This document shows, in pieces, positions 57,601 through 64,000 of a stretch of DNA of 64,000 nucleotides. Made by a program: the position numbers and the translations under genes. The notes beneath the pieces were generated by a model. That model was not told the origin of the DNA. It saw only the letters and a program-made list of their open reading frames with translations, and did not search any database. The stretch's first letter is position 1, and every line of letters begins with the position of its first letter. The stretch lies in NCBI RefSeq assembly GCF_000208745.1, contig NC_030858.1, forward strand, positions 5,896,026-5,960,025, in the 5' to 3' direction. The stretch comes from Theobroma cacao (Eukaryota; Streptophyta; Magnoliopsida; Malvales; Malvaceae).

Positions 57601-60600
57601 TATTGTATATGGATGTATTTTACTATGTTCTTCTTTGACTTCATGCAGTGATCTTTCCTCTCTTATCTCTGTTCCTCTTTTTTCTTTCTTATTTAATTTT
57701 GTAGATATGGGTTGGAAAGGTGGAATCTGCTAAATGAACATGTGGTTTATCTCTCATAAGATATTTTCTTGCTCGAGTTTTCAGCTGTTTTCTTGAAGCT
57801 TATCTGCACTGTATATGAATGTATTTTACTTTGTTTTCCTTCTTTGACTCCTTGAATTGATCTTTCCTTTCTCTTTATCTCTGTTCCTCATTTTGTGTTT
57901 TTTTTTTTTTTTTTTTTGTAATTATGGGTTGGGGAGGTAGAATGGTCAGATTCAGAGGGTCAACTCAAGTATATGTATAATGAATATATATGTTTTTATG
58001 CATGCATGCTTCCACCTTTTCTACCTGTGTTGATGTGGTAGATTTTCATAAGTTATTGCAGTTTATCTCCATTTTAGAATTTATTACTTTACAATTTATA
58101 ATTTGAATATGTATTGGAATATATTATGATTGCTTAATGCTTTTGCTCTTAGGGAAACTATGGAGTGGAGAAAGGTTCAACTGTCTATGGGTTTGCTTTT
58201 GTTGATTGTGCTGCTTTAAAATTTTGGGTTGGTTCCATCAGCGATGATAGTACTTGTGCTGCTCTGGGAGCTCTATTGATGCAAGTAGGTTCTTTATTTT
58301 CCTGCAATTTTTTTTTAATATTTTTGGAAAATTAAGCTCTAATGTGCTGGTTGGAATTTGATTTTAGGTGTCTCCTAAGGAAGTCGTATATGAAAGTGCA
58401 GGTGAACTTTCTCATTTCACTCCCCTTGTTTGCTTCTCTTGAAGGCTAGTTTTGATAAAAGTTTTGCCTCATAATTAGAAGTATATATTCAATTATTTCA
58501 GGGCTGCCCAGAGAAGCCCATAAAGCACTCAAAAAGTACTCATTTACTGGTGAGCATTCTATCAACTTTCTGATTAGCAGAATCAGTATGACTCCCTATA
58601 TATGTATGTATACATGTCAATCTTTATTTGAGTATTTCTTTCACTAAGAGCTAGTATTTTGTGATTCAGAAATGAGTAATTCTTGGATTCATAAGTTTTT
58701 TCTGTTTTCCTATTAGATTCTCAAGCCTGTAATCCATTGGTTTAATCAAGAAAGCAGTTCATATGATAAAGCTGAATTTATGTTTGATGAGCCATGTGCA
58801 TTATAATGATGATAAAAAAGCGTCCTACTTTCTCCCTCTGTCTCTTTCTTTTCTGGACAATCTGCAACTTTATAATTGAAATGTCATAAATCAGCCTTGC
58901 TTGTTGCATATTTTCATTTAGATTCTCTATTTTTGAAGAATCAGGTAGCTGAAAATGCTTGACAAAACTATATTAATCATGGTGAGTCATGTTGGGTACT
59001 CATTTGGGTTTATCTTGTAGGATCTACAGCAGTTCAACTGAGTCCTGCACTTTCAGTCACTGATTTTTTGGATGCCTCTGAAGTTAGAAATATGATTCAG
59101 TCAAATGGGTACTTTAAAGGGTCACTTAATTCATATATTAATGCTCTTGATGGTGTAATGCACCCTGATGTTGCATTGTGTGCACTTGGTGGATTAGTCA
59201 GTCATCTATCACGATTGATGGTAGGCTTGCAGACTAGCATTTATGTAAGCATGTAAATATGCACAATTTTCTATCTGTTTGTATTATTGATAAATTGCTC
59301 TTTCATGCAGCTGGATGACATTTTAAGGAGTGGAGAGGTTTTACCCTACCAAGTTTACCAAGGTTGCCTCAGAATTGATGGACAGACACTTGTAAATCTT
59401 GAGATTTTCAATAATAGTGCCGATGGTGGTTCTTCAGGCAAGTGGTGAATCTCTTTAGCTTTAAGCAAAATTTCTGACAGGCATTTTTGTAATCCTTAAG
59501 ATTATTCTATTTTCAGGTACATTGTACAAGTATCTTGATTACTGTGTGACCTCATCTGGTAAGCGGCTTTTGAGGAGCTGGATTTGCCATCCTCTGAAAG
59601 ATGTTGACAGCATTAACAACAGGCTAGATGTGGTTGAAGAATTAATGTCACATTCAGAAAAAATGTTACTCATTGCTCAATATCTTCGCAAACTTCCAGA
59701 CTTAGAAAGGCTAATTGGACGTGTTAAGGCTAGCATTCAATCATCAGCTTCTCTTGTTCTTCCCATGATAGGCAAAAAATTATTGAAACAACTGGTAACT
59801 CTCCTTTCTTTTTATGGTAGACTCCTATAGCTTTGTCTGGGTGAAGTAGCTTGGAAAGTAAATGCTAATTGTTTCATACTGTTTGCATGTTCTGGAAAAC
59901 AATGTTTAGGAAGGTGTCTCCTTCATTGTTAATATTTGTATAGTTGCATGGTTGACTCAAAACTATTCCTCAAAATTTTGGCAAGAATAGTTCGGGCTCT
60001 TTTATTTTGTTTTTCAGTGATGGGTTCCATGTAAAACAAGGAAGATGTTGAGATCTTAAGTTAACTTGTTGCTCTTCTGGTCTTTTAGTCACGGACTTTC
60101 CATCACTTCTTTTCTAAAAATCATGATAGATTTGTTCTGTTGTGGTACAGGTGAAAGCTTTTGGGACTCTTGTCAAAGGTCTCAGGATTGGAATGGATTT
60201 GTTAAAACTATTACAAAAGGATGCAGATATGGTATCTCTATTATCAAAAGTTTTTAAGCTTCCAATGCTAAGTGGCACTAATGGGCTTGATGAATTCCTT
60301 GGTCAATTTGAAGCAGCCATAGATAGTGACTTCCCAAATTACCAGGTCTGTTTTCTTGTTATGTATTACTCTGAGAAAGTACATTTTATTAAGCTTCACT
60401 GTCCTTTTAGTTTTTATTTTTCTTGGACTCTTAATCTCTTAGGGTAGGCATTGCTTTGGCCAAATAAGTTGCTGTAGGCTTATATTTGTCTTAGAAATCT
60501 GCATTTTATATTTGGGAATTAGATGTTCCATTTTTTTAAAAAAAAAAGGAATATTAAATTCCAAATAGATACAAGATATAAGAGGATTATTGATGTTGAA

Positions 60601-63298
60601 AAGGGCCCTCCTCTATCTGTTCATGTGGCAGTGCTAGCTGACCAAAGGCTAATTGCTCAAATCAGGATCTAACCTTCAGACATTGCTTATGTTAGGATCA
60701 GACATTTTATTTATTCCAAATCAGAATTTCATCTTTTTGAGATTTTCCACATCAAGATAAAATCCCCACGGAAATGGAGTGTAACCAACACGCACTGTTA
60801 ACTTGTGTGAACAATTGAACAGGTTGAATGACGTGTCATTTTTTGGCCTGGTGGCATGACATGTAGCTATTAAAACTGTTTGGGTGGTAAATTTATTGCC
60901 AAAGAAAAGTCACAAGTCACAGGACATTCTTTCTAGTAAACAGATTAGATTTCAGCAACGATTTTAGTTTCTTGTTTTGGCGCTCTGGGTACATAACTGA
61001 CATTATCTCTACCAGAACCATGATTTAACAGATACGGATGCTGAAACGCTTTCTATACTGATTGAATTATTTATTGAAAAAGCCGCTCAATGGTCTCAAG
61101 TCATTCATGCCCTAAACTGCATTGATGTACTAAGATCTTTTGCAGTAACTGCAAGTCTTTCATTTGGGGCTATGGCAAGGCCTCTTGTGTTGCCACAATC
61201 AAAAACTGTAACTTTGAACCAAGAAACAGGAGGACCAATACTTGAAATTAAAGGGCTTTGGCATCCGTTTGCCCTTGGGGAGAATGGGGGACTGCCTGTC
61301 CCAAATGACATTTTCGTGGGTGAGGATGTAAATGCCTATCATCCCCGTGCTTTGCTATTGACTGGACCAAATATGGGTGGAAAATCGACTCTCTTACGAG
61401 CTACTTGTCTGGCTGTTATACTGGCCCAGGTTTGTTTCTCTTTGGTCCCTAAGAGCTGGTATTAAATACTTGCTTTCATAGGTTGCCGGTGATAAGTATG
61501 TTTTTATATTAGTCTCACCCACTGCCACTATGTTTCACACATGTTAATGTTTTGATATGCAGCTGGGCAGTTATGTACCCTGCGAGACATGTGTTCTCTC
61601 TCTTGTGGACATAATCTTTACGAGGCTTGGTGCTACTGATCGAATCATGACTGGCGAGAGTAAGTTTACATTACAAACCAACAGTTAGTTGAGTTCATTG
61701 ACTTTCTTGTGGTCCAAAGTTGGCTTTGTCTTCCTAATTAATATGCTTGGTTCATGAAGCTATTATTTTTCAAACTGAAGTGGGAGTTGGAAGTTGTGGA
61801 CATGTTTGATTCTTATATAGTTAACTGTTGGAATTTTCAAACTTGTAAATTTGTCTTTCCAAACTGTGGTTAATAAATAGTTCCATTGCTGAATACCTCA
61901 ATTAATTCAACATAAGTTAATGTCAGGATTGCACAAACAGTTACAAGCATGTTCCTCAATGTGCGGATACCCTTACATACGAGTATGTACTGCATGTGCT
62001 TTTTCAGTTATAGATTTTGATTATGCAACCAACTTTTGTAGGTACCTTCCTCGTGGAGTGCACGGAAACAGCATCAGTTCTTCAAAATGCTACCCAAGAT
62101 TCTCTCGTTCTTCTTGATGAACTGGGTCGAGGAACAAGCACTTTTGATGGATATGCTATTGCATATGCAGTGAGATTTCTTAACTTTACTAGTTAATACA
62201 ACTTTACCTCCTCTTGCACGTATTAGGAGGATTACCGTGCCATCTTGGACTCTTCGAATGAAATTTTCTCATCCCATCTTAAACTATGCCCGGACACAGC
62301 CATGATTCTAGTCGAGATATTTCTTTCTTTTATGTTCTACACGAGATCAGCCATATGGTCACATACTGACACTTGCATAAGTAAAAGCATATGATATAAC
62401 TAGGAAAGCTTTAATAATTTTGGGCTTTAAGTGATGGTGATAATAAATATTGCTTTGTTATTTGTGCTTAGCCGTGTGAAAAAAATAGTGCCCCTTATGA
62501 TGATGCATGTTTGTGAAAGGCAGGAACAAGTAGTTTCACTATTTTATTTATGATGTTGCAAATCTTTGGGAAATGAAATTATGCTTACGCACATAGTGTA
62601 GAGGAATATTATTTGATAGCTTTAGGGGCAACATCTTAGCCAGATGGAACTGAAAATAATCCGCAATTCCTTTGCAATAATCTTGAAGGCTAATAAGAAG
62701 TGCTTACTTTTTGTTAACCATTTGTTTATGAAAATGCATTTTGTCTGCCATTTCTAGTTACGAATTTTAAAGCTTGAGTATGCATACCCCTTTTAAACAA
62801 CCTACTGTTGATGTTGTCTAGGTGTTCCGCCATCTTGTTGAAAAGGTTCACTGTCGGCTATTATTTGCAACACACTACCATCCCCTCACTAAGGAGTTTG
62901 CATCTCATCCACACGTTACTCTGCAACACATGGCCTGCTCCTTTAAATTGAAGTCTGAAAGCTGTTCTAAAGGTGAGCAGGAGCTGGTTTTCCTATATCG
63001 GCTTACCAATGGACCATGCCCAGAGAGCTATGGTTTGCAAGTTGCAATCATGGCTGGGATTCCGGAACATGTAGTGGACGCTGCCTCAGGGGCTGCACAA
63101 GTAATGAAAAGATCCGTTGGAGAAAGTTTTAGGGCAAGTGAACAGAGATCAGAATTCTCAACCCTCCATGAAGAGTGGTTGAAGACCCTAGTAAATGTCT
63201 CGCAGGTTGGTAATCGTAACTTGGATGAGGGTGATGCTTATGATACCTTGTTTTGCTTGTGGCATGAACTAAAAAATGCATATAGAGCTTTCAGCTAA
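54695..63298 (+). CDS. MSH7: DNA mismatch repair protein MSH7 (plant MutS homologue)
   Basis: Seventeen exons close in frame to 1,076 residues: 54695-55005, 55316-55790, 56228-56323, 56513-56568, 56883-56949, 57360-57455, 58153-58284, 58368-58401, 58502-58549, 59021-59220, 59311-59437, 59517-59794, 60151-60345, 61016-61429, 61563-61659, 62042-62169, 62822-63298. The N-terminus [14 protein letters not shown] holds a PCNA-binding motif (QxxxLxxF-like). [15 protein letters not shown], the MutS domain I FYE motif (265-267), Walker [10 protein letters not shown] (822-830), Walker B LLDELGRG (Asp901-Glu902) and the signature THYH follow. Start and N-terminal blocks match MSH7 rather than MSH6. Known role: pairs with MSH2 (MutS-gamma) to recognise certain base mismatches, and affects meiotic recombination in some plants. 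ATPase and mismatch-contact residues are intact. Confidence 0.94.
59438..59516 (+). other. MSH7: Non-canonical GC-AG intron in MSH7
   Basis: The donor is TCAG|GCAAGT and the acceptor TTTTCAG|GTACATTG. Only this junction gives the expected [14 protein letters not shown] donors nearby (AAGTG|GTGAAT) break the frame. Confidence 0.85.
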
Positions 63299-64000
63299 AA
63301 GCGAAAGCATTTAATTGAAAAATTGCATTGTAAAAAAATCCTTTTTTTCTTTTGTAATTTTATATCAATTTTCCTTTCCCAGAAATGGAAAGATGCGTAC
63401 CTTTACTGTGTATGCAGTTTTTGGAATTGGGCTAGTTGGCTTCGTTTTTCTCTGTCTGGGCCGTTTGATTGGGTTGTCTTTGAGAAAGAACCGTTAGAGG
63501 TCCCGAACAGAACCGCAAGATGTATGCCTTGTTATCTAGTCTAGATGATGATGCTCTATTTTCCTTAATGAAAGGATGGAAATGCCCAACGGAATTAGGC
63601 TTCAACTCGTCATGTCACTTCTAGTTGAAAGTTGATGCATTGTTTACAAAAATATGCAAACAAATTGCAGGAAATTCAGCCAAAAATGTTTTTGCCGTAT
63701 CCTGAATGGATTTAGTTTACTATATTTACTTTAATTATATAATAATATTTCAATAAGTGAGTTTGTGTTTCACCGACTTTTGATTATATTTCAAAATGTT
63801 AAATTGAGTTATCATTTACTAAGAAAATTTTCATTATTTTTAAAAAATTTTTTTCATATAGTTATATCCATCTAATCAATGAGTCATTGTCCATGTCGTA
63901 ATTTTTTTTTCTTTTTTAATAAAAAGCTATGTACCCTGACATGATGACATCAATATAGTTTTGTTTAAAGGAGTACTAAATATTTTCTCTAAATGGCAGG
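63299..64000. other. MSH7 3' flank, no further gene seen
   Basis: 3' UTR and AT-rich spacer. Short ORFs at 63315-63544 overlap the probable 3' UTR and carry no domain. Confidence 0.55.

Noticed and set aside
1..64000. tRNA, rRNA and CRISPR searches by eye
   Set aside because: No cloverleaf with A/B boxes, no rRNA signature and no regularly spaced perfect direct repeats were seen. A tRNAscan or Infernal run would be decisive.

Overview
The window is nuclear DNA of a flowering plant, almost certainly a eudicot. Its genes have GT-AG introns, it contains plant-only families (FRIGIDA-like, MSH7, MLK-type casein kinase, arabinogalactan peptide, NDR1/HIN1-like LEA-2), its intergenic DNA is very AT-rich, and it carries plant LTR and LINE retroelements. 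I cannot fix the species from sequence alone.

Layout, left to right. A RABF2/Rab5-type GTPase gene runs leftward at 0.4-3.0 kb, and its last exon lies beyond the window edge. A solo LTR with a TAAAT target duplication sits at 5.6-7.6 kb, immediately upstream of a small gene with a CLCSP motif (8.0 kb). A two-transmembrane-free LEA-2/NHL-type gene (10.9-13.9 kb, one membrane anchor) and a second CLCSP-motif gene on the minus strand (15.0 kb) follow. Then come a broken ZIP metal-transporter fragment (17.2 kb), an arabinogalactan peptide gene (19.1 kb) and a 5'-truncated, decayed LINE (20.5-23.5 kb). A 17-coding-exon MUT9-like (CK1-related) kinase gene occupies 26.5-31.6 kb. A large degenerate tandem-repeat field lies at 33.7-34.8 kb, followed by a small conserved gene of unknown function (35.9 kb) and a FRIGIDA-like gene (38.2-41.8 kb). 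A compact, deleted Ty1/copia element with both LTRs and a GGAGG target duplication is at 45.0-47.6 kb.

The right end is gene-dense: an aldehyde dehydrogenase of the ALDH2C4/REF1 type (49.5-53.0 kb, +), an MBF1c coactivator gene (53.7-54.15 kb, -) and the plant mismatch-repair gene MSH7 (54.7-63.3 kb, +). From what I recall of Arabidopsis, these three are also neighbours there (At3g24503, At3g24500, At3g24495), so this is a conserved microsyntenic block. MBF1C and MSH7 are divergently transcribed from a ~540 bp shared spacer with two clear heat-shock elements on the MBF1C side. In this assembly MBF1C carries what looks like a 5-base deletion that shifts the frame inside the helix-turn-helix domain. 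It is the most consequential anomaly in the window, and it may be real or a sequence error.

I did not find a convincing new multi-gene system. The most unusual material is the MBF1C lesion, the degenerate repeat field at 33.7-34.8 kb, the gag-only copia derivative, a GC-AG intron in MSH7, and an LEA-2 gene whose last coding exon appears to contribute only the stop codon. Exon coordinates were set by hand from splice sites, reading-frame closure and family alignment from memory. All intron phases close in the MLK, FRL, ALDH, MSH7 and RAB models.
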